The notes under the pieces: generated by a model
The model's input: only the letters and a program-made list of their open reading frames with translations
The model's database searches: none
What the model was told of the DNA's origin: nothing
Made by a program: the position numbers and the translations under genes
Assembly: GCA_037783545.1 (NCBI GenBank)
Contig: JBBELK010000057.1
Location: 1,488,001-1,552,000 of the forward strand
DNA from: Henricia sp. BOLD:AAB3569
Taxonomy: Eukaryota; Echinodermata; Asteroidea; Spinulosida; Echinasteridae
Reading direction: 5' to 3'
DNA length: 64,000 bases
Part shown: piece by piece, positions 21,249 to 32,436 of the stretch
How positions within the stretch are numbered: the stretch's first letter is position 1
Layout: every line of letters begins with the position of its first letter

Positions 21249-21741
21249 CTTCACGTGTCACGTGGTTTGCTCGCGAAATTCCGAGCACATTCCTACGTGA
21301 CGTAATGATTAGCATAACCGGTTTCCGAATGTACGGCGTGTGAAGGTCGTGTACCTGTACCTCGAAGTAGTTGTACTGTATGCAAGACTTTCCACACGAC
21401 GTAACGATAAACAAAAATGTGCGTGGTGATTTTGAGGATTTATGATGGCGGATCGTCACCGTGTTATTAACAGAAGCGACGAGGATTATATCAAAAGACA
21501 GACAGTTTAACAAAGGATGCAGGTACTTCTTAGCGGCGTAGGTGCAAGATCTGAAGAAAGGTAGGAATGCTGTAAAATGATGGTGTTTACAAAATATCCG
21601 CATATGCTGAAGGACGACATGTTTGCATAGGCCATGGAGGAATAAATGTTTCTTCCTCCATGCATAGGCCTACACTATACACATGCTACATGATGCAGAT
21701 TTGTGGTAAAAGTTTACTGAAATGCCTGCACTACATTTGTC
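21249..21741. other. No gene seen
   Basis: Flanking DNA between the retroelement and the second TTAA element. A 119-codon minus-strand ORF (21244-21603) overlaps the element end and has no recognisable domain. Confidence 0.4.
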
Positions 21742-21745
21742 TTAA

Positions 21746-22708
21746 ACAGCTAGAATCCCCCCTTCCACATTTTTTTAGTTTTTCTGTTTATCATGGAGGT
21801 GTATGTGTCTACAACACCATCACAACTTGTTTTTCACAAAAAATCGACAGACTTTTGCTTAAAACGTAAAGCAGTTCCGACCCTCTTCACCCAAATTCTG
21901 AAACGCTCGAGGTCACTCGGCTTGTTTATCAACAGGGTGTTGACGTCATCCTGAGAAACATACAAAACGGTCTGTGCAGTATTGAATGGAAAATACACGA
22001 AGTGAATGTTTATCATGCCTATTTTGTCCTTGTAATTCAAAATACAAACGTGAAAAACACTTCATGTAATATGACAGCAATCTACTATTACCTGTTTTGT
22101 AAAAAAACGATGAAATTGTGGCTCACAGTGCTCTCTTTTGAAGTAAATACTGGTGCATTGCGACTGGTGGTTTTGTCACGGAACGAATGGCATTCACAGC
22201 GGTCTGTGTACGGTCTGTGTACGGCGTAGTTTCCACGTGTTTGGACATCGGCCGTACAAGTTATAGAATGAGCGACTCATTTTTCTCTCTCTTGGTAATA
22301 GAAAAGAAAATCTTTCTGCTCTTTTTTTTTCATAGTGTCTGGTAAAACATGCAACCACGCAGCTACTGGGCATATCTCTGGCTTTTTGGAACAACAAAAT
22401 TCTTCAAAAAAGACCATCTAACAGAGACGGTTTTCCAAGTTTTTTGCGTGTAAACGTATGGAGCTAACAATCGTGTTGACTTCTCTTTCTCAGGATTGCG
22501 TCACGGGGTCACGCGCATATCATGAATACCTAATGAGCGTTTCAGAAATCGCGAAAATCTCATTTTCGAAAAGCGCACTTTTGCTTGCAATTTATCCACT
22601 TAAAACCGACAATTAAAAAAAAATAAAAATCCACGTCGGCAAGAGGGATGTTTGGACTATCGAAAAAAGCCTTAATGCTGGATTTTCGTCAAGGGGGATT
22701 CTTCCTCT
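21746..22708 (-). mobile_element. TTAA-flanked non-autonomous element, copy 2 (inverted)
   Basis: TTAA at 21742-21745 and 22709-22712 flanks 963 bases that match copies 1 and 3 in reverse orientation: ACAGCTAGAATCCCCC at the left, GGGGGATTCTTCCTCT at the right. Its match over nearly the full length confirms the element boundaries. Confidence 0.85.
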
Positions 22709-22779
22709 TTAAGTTATTACGGCATAATATCACCAAAATGTGAAATTCCGTTAAGAAATCGTAATTTTATTGTGGAAAT

Positions 22780-22990
22780 GTTAATGATTTCGGAAAGAAT
22801 CGGGAAGTTGATCACGGATTCAGACCTTGCGTGCATACTGCTTGCAAAACATATGAGACAGGTTTGTAAATTTCTAAGTGATTCCTCGCAAAATCTTAAA
22901 TTTTGCCACTCGAAATGTTGTTAATTTCCCATTAAATATGCACATTCCAATGCTAGATGATTCATTTTAAAGAAAACAATTATGATCAAC
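22780..22990 (+). repeat. Dispersed repeat, also at 25210-25560
   Basis: Shared words in the same order: AAGAAT then TTGATCA, TTCAGACCTTG, AAAACATATGAGACAGG, AAAATCTTAAATTTTTGCCAC, CCCATTAAAT, GCACATT, CAATGCTAG, AACAATTATGATCAACTTC. The later copy is interrupted by the MITE at 25333-25471. Confidence 0.65.
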
Positions 22991-23029
22991 TTCCCAAATC
23001 TTGTCACGGTGACGACCCTCCTGAGTTTG

Positions 23030-23110
23030 TCCTCCAGATGGGGGGCTGGGGGAGGGGGCGGGGTGGGGGGTGGGGGGGACAAGGTGGGGGGGGGGGGGGG
23101 GGGGGGACAA
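23030..23110. repeat. Low-complexity poly-G tract
   Basis: Runs of G broken by single T, C or A; the longest run is over 20 G. The proline-rich minus-strand ORF through it (22921-23133) is an artefact of this tract. Confidence 0.9.
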
Positions 23111-23317
23111 TATAGCCATGTGGGGAAACGCACATAGCAGCTAACAGGAAAGCATCATAGCACGGGCTCTATTTGTTCACACTTCCAATCTGGAGGACAA
23201 ACCGGGTAAATTTGGTCTGCAGGAAACACGTTTTAGCAATGAAAACACTTTAATTATGTCATGCTCCATTGCATTCTAACCATTTCTTTCACTTTCGTTT
23301 CTCTTTTTTCTCCTCAG

Positions 23318-23392
23318 ACCCACAAATTAGCAGAGTTTCAATAAAGTACGGTACAGAAGATGGAATCTCTGTCGGCAAAGTATTTCTGCGAG
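23318..23392 (+). CDS. Candidate host-gene exon
   Basis: A long pyrimidine tract (about 23279-23315) ends in CTCCTCAG. Then come 75 bases with one open frame, PQISRVSIKYGTEDGISVGK followed by VFLR, and then GTAAAATT, a plausible donor. The other two frames have stops. The exon starts and ends with the same phase (25 codons' worth). The protein family is not recognised. It lies in one of the few stretches of the window without obvious mobile DNA, which supports a host gene. It could also be chance, because the exon is short. Confidence 0.4.
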
Positions 23393-23702
23393 GTAAAATT
23401 TGTTGTAATTTATAATCTTTTCTTTAACAAAAATTCCAATGCCACAAGATAGCAGTCAATCCACCCATGATGGCACACACAAACCCCGGGCACAAACCCA
23501 TGTTGAGCATTTACTGGTATTTCCTTTTGCAGTCTCTGTACAGGGGAACAGTGACAATAATCACATAATTATTAATACAAGATCCACCTTATAACAAGCT
23601 TTTCATGCTGATATTACAAAAATCATGTTAAAACAGGGCACTTTTGCCTACACAAGTGTTCAGTTCAGCTTGCGTATGCGATTCTTTTGCTTTTTTCTTC
23701 AG

Positions 23703-23716
23703 AAAATGAGGAATAA
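23703..23716 (+). CDS. Candidate terminal exon end (short coding tail and stop)
   Basis: An acceptor CTTTTTTCTTCAG ends at 23702. Joined to the phase of exon 23318-23392 it gives the short ending ENEE and a TAA stop at 23714-23716. The remainder would be 3' untranslated sequence; AATAAA occurs at about 24596. The intron would be 310 bases. This is a frame-consistent model only. Confidence 0.3.
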
Positions 23717-24390
23717 GATTGACTTCCATCTACACGGGATTCTCATCAGTCCGTGTACTTCCTGACTACTTGCGGCTTCTCCCAACAGAAGAGTGTGCAA
23801 TCCTTTGTCTCCACGCTTTGGTCTTCTTTTAATGTAAAATGTCCTGTTGCTGCTTCGTGTCTGGGGTTTCCATATTTGATGAATGATGGAAAATTAAAGC
23901 TACACAAGACTTTTTATTTCAAATGTCCTGCAGCTAGCTGCACGACTTTGTGACTTATGTCAATTGCAACGGACAGCCACACACAAAACAGTAGTCTTTA
24001 ATCAGAATGAATTAGACTGTATTGAAGCCTTGCTTGACAAATTTTGAGCATGTAATCAGCTACATGTAAGTACATGTACACTCCATGGTGTATTCACATA
24101 ACATGGAGGCCTAATTGAAAGGTACAACTTCCATGCAGATGTACATGTAACTAGGACAGTTCTTTAATAATCATGAATGAACCTACATGTTGAGAAATTT
24201 TGAGCAAACTGTCCAAGGAGGGAATAGACACATTTTGTGCCCTTGTAAAAGTGCCCAATTTCGTGGTGATGCTTGGCTTACTGATGTAGATTAGCTAGTG
24301 GATTTTGAAAGTTCATTTTTCTGAGCTATAAAGGTAGATGTACATGTATATTCCTGCTTAAACTTAAAGAGCAGAATGAATTTGGGCCAT

Positions 24391-24515
24391 GGGGTCAAAG
24401 ACTTGCGACGTGTCACAAGTATACCAAATCCATCACATCTCGCAACGGGTTCAGCGAGTTCCGATGGATTTGGCTACTTTTGCGACACGTCACAATTCTT
24501 TGTGATGTCAACCCC
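24391..24515. mobile_element. Small inverted-repeat element (MITE-like)
   Basis: Left GGGGTCAAAGACTTGCGACG with CCAAATCCATC; the right arm is the imperfect reverse complement, GATGGATTTGG then TTTTGCGACACGTCACAA and GTCAACCCC. About 125 bases, foldable end to end. No target duplication was recognised. Confidence 0.5.
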
Positions 24516-24954
24516 TGCTCCTGTATAGAAAAGCGTACATGTGAACAAAATTTGACAGTTTGAGTCCACTAGGAAGCATGCCTCCAACTACACGAAATAA
24601 ATGCTACATAACAATTGAACTCTGACCTCCAAGTTTTTGTTTATTCTTTACATGTATAGTCATCAGTGCTTGGGACAATTATTTTTTTGGAAAGACAAGT
24701 AAATTCATAAACATGCCTGCATTAATATAGCAACACAGCAAGCTGTATTAATAACGTCACTTATAAGATTTGTACTAATTATTAGTACTATAGTAAAACA
24801 ATCTGCTTATCACAAGAAAATGTTGATGCCCTATCTTTCAATCATTGCTTTCATTCCTTTATAGGTTTAAAGACATGATTGGTAAACTTTAAAAAATGGT
24901 ACCAAACGCATTACAGAACTAAAGTATGCCTTTTAAAATTTCACTCGGCCATAA

Positions 24955-25290
24955 TTCAAAACCCTTTAAAATACATGCATGGTTTTTGTGTTGAATAAAT
25001 GGTAAATAATTCATTTGCAAATTGTCAACAACAAAAAAGAAAAGTATCTGGCAATTTCTCGCACGAAGGTACCGGATCATGGCTTCAGACCTTGTGTGCA
25101 AAACATGCGAGACAGGCTGAACAAATGCATGGTTTTTGTGTTGAATAAATGGTAAATAATTTATTTGCAAATTGTCAACAACAAAATAGTTGGCAATTTC
25201 TCATAATAAGGTACCAGTACCCGAAAGAATTGAGAAGGTGATCATGGCTTCAGACCTTGTGTGCAAAACATATGAGACAGGCTGAACAAA
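24955..25290 (+). repeat. Two tandem units of about 160 bases
   Basis: Both units contain AATGCATGGTTTTTGTGTTG, AATAAATGGTAAATAAT, TTTGCAAATTGTCAACAAC, ATCATGGCTTCAGACCTTGT and GCAAAACAT then GAGACAGGCTGAAC. The second has a short extra segment (CCCGAAAGAATTGAGAAGG) also present near 22790. Confidence 0.75.
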
Positions 25291-25332
25291 TGTGTTTTTT
25301 CCCAAAATCTTAAATTTTTGCCACTTGATATA

Positions 25333-25471
25333 GACCCCTTGCACGGCGGCCATGACAGAGGGCAGGTTTTTATATTTAAATGTGTGACAATAGATCCATC
25401 AAGTGCATACTCGTGCATGACGCAATGTGACCAGGTGACTGCCTTCTGTCATGGCCGCTGTGCAAGGGGTC
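25333..25471. mobile_element. MITE with TA duplication
   Basis: 139 bases with 34-base inverted ends: GACCCCTTGCACGGCGGCCA then TGACAGAGGGCAG, mirrored with two mismatches at the right (GCCTTCTGTCATGGCCGCTG). TA flanks both ends (25331-25332, 25472-25473). It interrupts a dispersed repeat whose other copy (22890-22930) lacks it. TA duplications suggest Tc1/mariner-like mobilisation. Confidence 0.8.
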
Positions 25472-26299
25472 TATTTTTTCCCATTAAATCTGCACATTAC
25501 AATGCTAGCCGAGTCATTTTGTTTTTAAAGAAACAATTATGATCAACTTCTCAACCCTTTACCAATGGTATTATTTTATATGAAAAAGGAAAGAATTTAC
25601 AAGTCAACTTCATCTACTTACTAAGTTTTGTCAAAATTAAAATATAATCGTCATTTCTTCCTGCCAAATTTGTTTTTCTATCAGATCTGCACCTAATGAC
25701 GGCTAACATTGGTTATTTAGTCATTTTGTCAAGGAATAGCAATAGTGATGTCCGACTTGTAAATTCTTACTCGTTAAATCAACAGAGGAAGGAAAACATT
25801 TATCGTTGCTGCATGGCCCAGTTTCCGGACACGGTTCGAATTTTTTTATTTTTGTAAAATGTCCTTCGAAGATCTGTCCTTCGTCTCTCCTAATTTTGAT
25901 TAGCCCCTGCTTCTGGCGGTCATTATTTATACTCAGAAATCTATAGAAACAAACCTAAAAAAGTCCAACGACGAACGTTTTACGCTGGCAACTTGGTACC
26001 TAGTTGAAGTGAGCCGCCGATTCGGCCGAATGAGCGGCCCGCTCATTCAGCCGCCGATCCAGCCGCCGATTCAGCCGCACATTCGAAAATGATGTAAAAT
26101 CAGAATACATACACCACAGGATGTTTGTCATCCGGGACTAAAGTCTAAACAATTTCCTCATTTTCCTACATGTCTTAACAGACACTTCTTCAACTTATCA
26201 TTGATTTTGATCCAGGACACACCTAATTTTGCTTTCGGCTGCAGCCACTCATTAATTAGTACCTAATTAACGTTTTAAAGGGACCCTTCCCAAAGTAGC

Positions 26300-28317
26300 T
26301 GAACATTTAAAACGCACGTCTTTAAAACAATTTGTTCCTTTCATTTTGTACAAATTTACAATTTTTGAGGCATTTTCTATTATATTCTACTCTGGGGCAC
26401 ACTTAAATTTGGTTTCAGCCTCAGCCACAAATTATTTACTACCTAATTAAGGAGTTAAAGGGACCCTTCTCCAATTTGCTAAAAAGTGAAGAATTTCGTA
26501 CACACGTCTTTAAAACAATTTGTTCCTTTCATTTTGTACAAATTTAAAACTTTTCAGGCATTTTCTAATATATTCTACTCTCGGGGACACTTAATTTTGG
26601 TTTCAGCCTCAGCCGCAAATTATTTACTACCTAATTAAGGAGTTAAATGGGACCCTTCTCTAAGTAGCGAAAAAGTGAAGATTTTTACCCAAATTTTCGA
26701 ACACACGTCTTAAAACAATTTGTTCCTTTCAGTTTGTACAAATTTACAACTTTTCAGGCATTTTGTAATAGATTCTACTCTCGGGCACACTTAATTTTGG
26801 TTTTAGCCTCAGCCGCAAATTATTTACTACATAATTAAGGAGTTAAAGGGACCCTTCTACAAGTTGCTAAAAAGGGAATCATTTCTACGACACGTCTTTA
26901 AAACAATTTGTTCCTTTCATTTTGTACAAATTTACAACTTTTCAGGCATTTTCTAATAGATTCTAGTTTCAGCCTCAGCCGCAAATTATTTACTACCTAA
27001 TTAAGGAGTTAAAGGGACCCTTCTCCAAGTAGCGAAAAAGGGAAGAATTTCGAACACACGTCTTTAAAACAATTTGTTCCTTTCAGTTTGTACAAATTTA
27101 CAACTTTTTATGCATTCTCTAATAGATTCTACTCTCGGGCACACTTAATTTTGGTTTCAGCCTCAGCCGCAAATTATTTACTACCTAATTAAGGAGTTAA
27201 AGGGACCCTTCTACAAGTTGCTAAAAAGGGAATCATTTTTACGACACGTCTTTAAAACAATTTGTTCCTTTCATTTTGTACAAATTTACAACTTTTCCGG
27301 CATTTTCTAATAGATTCTACTCTCGGGCACACTTAATTTTGGTTTCAGCTTCAGCCGCAAATTATTTACTACCTAATCAAGGAGTTAAAGGGACCCTTCT
27401 CCAAGTTGCTAAAAAGGGAAGAATTTCTACGACACGTCTTTAAAACAATTTGTTTCTTTCATTTTGTACAAATTTACAACTTTTCCGCCATTTTCTAATA
27501 GATTTTACTCTCGGGCACACTTAATTTTGGTTTTAGCCTCAGCCGCAAATTATTTACTACCTAATTAAGGAGTTAAATGGACCCTTCTCCAAATAGCGAA
27601 AAAGTGAAGAATTTCGAACACACGTCTTTAAAACAATTTGTTCCTTTCATTTTGTACAAATTTACAACTTTTTCGGCATTTTCTAATAGATTCTACTCTC
27701 GGGCACACTTAATTTTGGTTTCAGCTTCAGCCGCAAATTATTTACCACCTAATTAAGGAGTTAAAGGACCCTTCTCCAAGTAGCGAAAAAGTGAAGATTT
27801 TTACCCAAATTTTCGAACACACGTCTTAAAACAATTTGTTCCTTTCAGTTTGTACAAATTTACAACTTTTCAGGCATTTTCTAATAGATTCTACTCTCGG
27901 GCACACTTAATTTTGGTTTCAGCCTCAGCCGCAAATTATTTACTACTAATTAAGGAGTTAAAGGGACCCTTCTACAAGTTGCTAAAAAGGGAATCATTTC
28001 TACGACACGTCTTTAAAACGATTTGTTCCTTTCATTTTGTACAAATTTACAACTTTTCCGGCATTTTCTAATAGATTCTACTCTCGGGCACACTTAATTT
28101 TGGTTTCAGCCTCGGCCGCAAATTATTTACCACCTAATTAAGGAGTTAAAGGACCCTTCTCCAAGTAGCGAAAAAGTGAAGATTTTTACCCAAATTTTCG
28201 AACACACGTCTTAAAACAATTTGTTCCTTTCAGTTTGTACAAATTTACAACTTTTCAGGCATTTTCTAATAGATTCTACTCTCGGGCACACTTAATTTTG
28301 GTTTCAGCCTCAGACGA
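26300..28317 (+). repeat. Left foldback arm: 188-base satellite, about 11 monomers
   Basis: A unit of about 185-200 bases carries GGGACCCTTCTCCAAGTTGC, ACACGTCTTTAAAACAATTT, GTTCCTTTCATTTTGTAC, CATTTTCTAATAGATTCTAC, TCGGGCACACTTAATTTTGG and GCCTCAGCCGCAAATTATTT. Some units have an extra TTTTACCCAAATTTTCGAA segment. Short ORFs are repeat artefacts. Confidence 0.9.
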
Positions 28318-28321
28318 GTAA

Positions 28322-28624
28322 AGGCGGATACACACTATCGCGGAAAAATCACTCTTTCGCGCTGCGCTCACCGCATTGCATGAGCCCCCAATCGCCGATT
28401 TTCCAAAATAGAAAATTCCAGTTCTGGTATCTTGGGGCTTCTCCGATACCTCATTGGCTGCACGCTGGAAAGGTCAGCGCACCGCGGTCAAAGTTTAACA
28501 ATTTTGAACCATGACCGAGCTCAAAACTTTTGCGCGTCGCGATAGGCCGCGCACAAGCGGCAAACCAGTTTGTGTACAAAACAATGGCACAGTGTGATTT
28601 TTCCGCGATAGTGTGAACTCCCCT
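28322..28624. mobile_element. MITE with TAA duplication (PIF/Harbinger-like)
   Basis: 303 bases. The left end begins AGGCGGATACACACTATCGC. The right end in reverse complement reads AGGGGAGTTCACACTATCGC, and both continue GGAAAAATCAC. TAA flanks both ends (28319-28321, 28625-28627). It marks the inner end of the left satellite arm. Confidence 0.75.
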
Positions 28625-28664
28625 TAACGCATATAATGACGCACACCTAGCGAACGACAACGCA

Positions 28665-29512
28665 CTGGCCAAAATTGCAAATTTTCAATGCGCGGGCCGT
28701 GCGTCCCCAGTGCGTCGTCTATGTGTGACCGGGCCATTACAAAAAAACGCTATATAACTCTATAAAACATATTTTTATAGAATCTCTATAAACCATTCTA
28801 TGGTTTTTCTTATAGAGTTTTTATAGAGATCCTCTATAGGTTTTTATAGAGATTATTTATAAAAATAGGCCATAATTCTAAAGAAATTATATAGGATAAC
28901 CGTATAGAATTCTATTGATTTCTATAGAAAATTATCAGACAATTATATAGACTTTTATAGAATTTCTAATGTAACATTGGATAGAATTCTATAGAAATTT
29001 CGATATAATTCTATATGAAATTTGATAGAATTCTATAGAAAAATCGGATGGAATTCTATAGAAAATCGGATGGAATTCTATAGAAAATTTGATGGAATTC
29101 TATAGAAAAAATAATTCTCTATAGTCTATAGACAATCCAAAAAAGGTTCTATAGAGGAGTATCAAAGTTTGCTATAGAAGTTCTATAGAATTCTATAGAT
29201 ATAATGATTTTCTATAGACAATCCTAAAAGAGTTATATAGAAAAGCGGGAATTCTGTGGAGATATATACAACTATATAAAGCGTTCTATATAATTCTATA
29301 GAACTTTTTTTGTAAGGGGTATGCGCTCTGTATGCGCCCTGTATACGCGCAGCGCGCTAGCAACATGCTGTGCATTCGTTGGCAACTCGCTATAGCTTCT
29401 CCCAAATCCTGACAAAAGTTGGGCGCACAACGACGCACTGATCTTATTTTCCATTTGAAAATTAATTTTCAATGTTCGGGCCGTGCGTCGCGTATGTGTG
29501 ACCGAGCCATAA
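28665..29512 (+). repeat. Direct repeat pair flanking an AT-rich MITE
   Basis: GGGCCGTGCGTC ... GTGTGACCGGGCCAT near 28695-28736 and GGGCCGTGCGTCGCG ... GTGTGACCGAGCCAT near 29481-29512, each preceded by AATTTTCAATG. They look like right ends of two copies of another MITE family. Confidence 0.5.
28737..29315. mobile_element. AT-rich MITE built of TCTATAGAA words
   Basis: Inverted ends TTACAAAAAAACG and, in reverse complement, TTACAAAAAAAGTT. The interior consists of repeated TCTATAGAATTCTATAGA-like palindromes. A TA duplication is possible at both ends. No coding capacity. Confidence 0.7.
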
Positions 29513-29519
29513 ACAGCTT

Positions 29520-29575
29520 TATGAAATTGGCCCCTGGACCTTTCATGCGCTGGACCTCCACAGCGCATGAAAAGG
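29520..29575. repeat. Short hairpin
   Basis: TTTCATGCGCTG and CAGCGCATGAAA are separated by GACCTCCA near 29540-29570, a 12-base perfect inverted pair. Confidence 0.7.
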
Positions 29576-29879
29576 CAACTTTCGACCAATGAAAAGGAGA
29601 CAAATGTATCTGTCTGGCGCAACAGATATGCTATCAACCACGTGTTGGTGTGTTGTCGACCCACCGCCCATCCTCACCCCTTATCTGGCAGTTTCTTTGT
29701 TCCTTGATGACATGCATGGTTGTATATATTATGCTTACATTGTTGAACAGTTTAAGTAACAAAGGGTGTTCCGCGAGATGGCAGCTATTCGATACGGTCT
29801 GTACCCAGCACAATGGCAACTTCCCAAACGCCTCATACCTCAACACTTTCCCCTTTTGTTAACGCACCCCACCCCACCC

Positions 29880-30060
29880 AGTTGGCAAGCGTGCGTACCT
29901 GGGGCAAGTGTGTCTTAATTACTTTGCGGCAAGTGTACTAAGTACATTTTTGGCAAGTACGCTAAGTACTTTGCGGCAATACTATGCGGCAAGCGCGCCA
30001 AGTACTTTGTGGCAGGTGTGCCCTCTCTTTTTGTGGCAAGTATTGTATTCATTTATTTAT
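29880..30060 (+). repeat. Degenerate short tandem repeat
   Basis: Repeated words of the form GCGGCAAGTGTACTAAGTAC every 22-30 bases. No gene recognised. Confidence 0.5.
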
Positions 30061-30212
30061 TCCATTTATTTACCCAGGGTGTGCCCAAACAGTTTACAAG
30101 AACTGGTTTCCATTGGGCCCTGCAAACACACATAAAAACAGATTTTCAGTATTATGGCAGCGCGTTTGAGGCATGTGTTCAAGAGAGTGTTATGAGATGC
30201 GTAACGGTCACC

Positions 30213-30624
30213 CTATACTGTGCAACAATAATCTAGACTAGGCATGACTAAACTTAACATATTAGGGGTGTGCATGTGCTTTTGAGTTACACAGTCCCGA
30301 ATTCTTTTTAACATAGCTAATTTGGAGAAAACTGTCTTCTTTACATATTCGACATGTTGGTTCCAACTTAAGGTTTCGTCAATAATAACACCCAAGCATT
30401 CAAACGATTTAACGTTATGCACTTGATCATTATTGACGTGTACTCTGAGCTCATGCGCGCTTATCTTTTTCTTTCAGCTAATGGTCATACATTTAGTTTT
30501 ACTGGCATTAACTTTGATTTGATTTTTAACGGACCACCGATGAATCATGTCTAATGACTTGTTCAGGCTAGTTTCAATTTCGACAATGCTTTCGGAACTA
30601 CAAGTTAGTGTCACGGCTGTCTGA
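30213..30624 (-). pseudogene. LINE RT C-terminal piece (same LINE as 33490-35640)
   Basis: On the minus strand: VTLTCSSESIVEIETSLNKS, then KVNASKTKCMTI, ECLGVIIDETLSWNQHVEY and MPSLDYCCTV. These are the blocks that follow the catalytic YADD box in LINE RTs. The YADD box itself (MYADDST) is found at about 33494-33515, so the two parts are separated by a 2.87-kb insertion at 30625-33493. Frame breaks occur near 30475. Confidence 0.65.
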
Positions 30625-31362
30625 GGGTGACATAGAAGCACTGCGCATGTGCGAACTTTTAACGGCCGTTGGTGTGTTTTATATTTGGCGCGTTTTATAT
30701 TATCCTACGCAATGTTTGGAAAAAATCAGCAATAAACAACCAGTAAAAAAATGCAGAATGACTTTTGAAGACCTACTTTAAATAATTCGAAGGCAAACAA
30801 GTCTTTAAAAATGCAGATATTACACGGAATTACGGATGAAAAAAGCTTACTTTGAATTTTGTAAAAATATTTTTTTGAAAACATACTTTACAATTTGCCT
30901 TATTGCTCGCAAAATATCATTTTCCCAACATTGAGACATATATTTGCTGTTACAGTTGATTAACTATTTTAGTGTCTGAATTTGATTTGAACGTGGCAAT
31001 AAAGCCGGATATTTTGTTTATATGTGTTCAAATAATTTTGAAATTTGGCGCGAAATTAGCGTAAAAAGTGTTTAGTACCTGTACTACGCGTTGTACTGTG
31101 TATACAGCGTGTGGTACAGTGGACAAGCTAGGCGTTCGCGTACGTGTTGTATCGACTACTCGTAACAATAATTCAGCTTCAGTAATCGATACTACCGCGC
31201 CGCCGTTTTCGCTCCGTTCGCTCGTGTTGACTTACGTTGCGATGTGTGTTTTTCAAATTCAAATTATAGTTAAAATATGTTTATTGCCCAAATAAGTTTG
31301 TACTGACTATTTTGTTCAAGAATTTGTCAATCCGGTTTTAGCAGCTTTATATCACCGCAATA

Positions 31363-31524
31363 GACTACTAAAGTGAAAACGTCACCCTTTGTGTGTTGCC
31401 ATGATTTTTGGGTCTACACTAAAATCAGTGAACTGTTTCCCTGCGCTATACCAATGGACGTTTCAGATTACCAGCGAATGTTTAGACCCAATTACCATGG
31501 CAACCGACGTCAACTTTAGTAGTC
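31363..31524. mobile_element. TA-flanked MITE, copy 1
   Basis: 162 bases with ends GACTACTAAAGTGAAAACGT and mirrored ACGTCAACTTTAGTAGTC, and inner GTTGCCATG and GGGTCTA blocks repeated in inverse orientation. TA at 31361-31362 and 31525-31526. A relative lies at 63091-63255. Confidence 0.75.
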
Positions 31525-31539
31525 TATCTATTGTCGAAT

Positions 31540-32215
31540 CAGATTCGACAATATCTTGATCAAACATCGACTTCTAGATTAGTGCATGCTTTTGTTACCT
31601 CGAGGTTAGATTGCTGCAACTCCTTACTTTTTGGATTACCGGACAAAGAAATTGCTAAACTTCAGCGGGTGCAGAACGCTGCGGCACGACTTGTACTTCG
31701 TGTCTCTCGACGTGAGCACATGACACCAATTCTCTTTCAGCTCCATTGGCTTCCAGTCAAGCAAAGATTAGCATTTAAGACTCTTTTACTTACCTTTAAG
31801 GCCATTCATAACATAGCTCCGGGTTATCTTTCTGACCTTGTCCAGTTGTATACCCCATAGGTCTCTAAGATCATCATCAGACTGTCAAGTGAGGGTACCT
31901 GCTTGCTCATCAACAAAATTCTATGGTGATAGATCATTTGTTTTTTCAGCGGCACACCTCTGGAATGGTCTTCCTAACAGCATGCGTCAAATTCATTCCA
32001 TCAGTAATTTCAAGTCCCAGCTTAAGACACATCTTTTTGTTCAGTATTACCAGACTTGATGCTCTTGATGATGCTCTTTGGTTTTTAACGTTTATTATTT
32101 TGTTTATCTATGTACATGTATATGTATGTTATCGCTTTGGTTTATACTGTAAAGCGCCTAGAGGCCCTGGCATTTGGCGCTATATAAGATTCATTTGCTA
32201 TTATTATTATTATTA
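31540..32215 (+). pseudogene. 5'-truncated CR1/L2-like LINE, 3' end only
   Basis: The plus frame starts IRQYLDQTSTSRLVHAF and continues with VTSRLDCCNSLLFGLP, QRVQNAAARLVL, LHWLPVKQRLAFK. After a stop/frameshift at 31858 it has DRSFVFSAAHLWNGLPN and FKSQLKTHLF. The 3' tail has TGTAAAGCGCC ... GGCGCTATATAA and then TTATTATTATTAT. All catalytic RT motifs are missing, as expected for 5' truncation during target-primed reverse transcription. Confidence 0.8.
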
Positions 32216-32263
32216 TTATCACACCACTAGCGATAACAAGCAAATATGATTCATTTATCAGCT

Positions 32264-32436
32264 ATTAGTTTCCGGCCGCAGCGGACCCGCGAAACTTTGC
32301 AACAATTAAGAAAAATAATTAAGCATGCAACATTATTTATCAGCTATTAGTTTCCGGGCGAAGCGGGCACGCGAAACTTTGCAACAATATTATGATTAGT
32401 TTCCGGGCGCAGCGGGCACGCGAAACTTTGCAAAAC
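32264..32436 (+). repeat. Three copies of a 35-base GC-rich word
   Basis: TTAGTTTCCGGGCGCAGCGG then GCACGCGAAACTTTGCAA, at about 32264, 32344 and 32396; the first is slightly diverged. Each has near-complementary ends GTTTCC and CGAAAC. The spacing is irregular. Confidence 0.75.

Noticed and set aside
22921..23133. Proline-rich protein
   Set aside because: Translation of a poly-G tract on the opposite strand.
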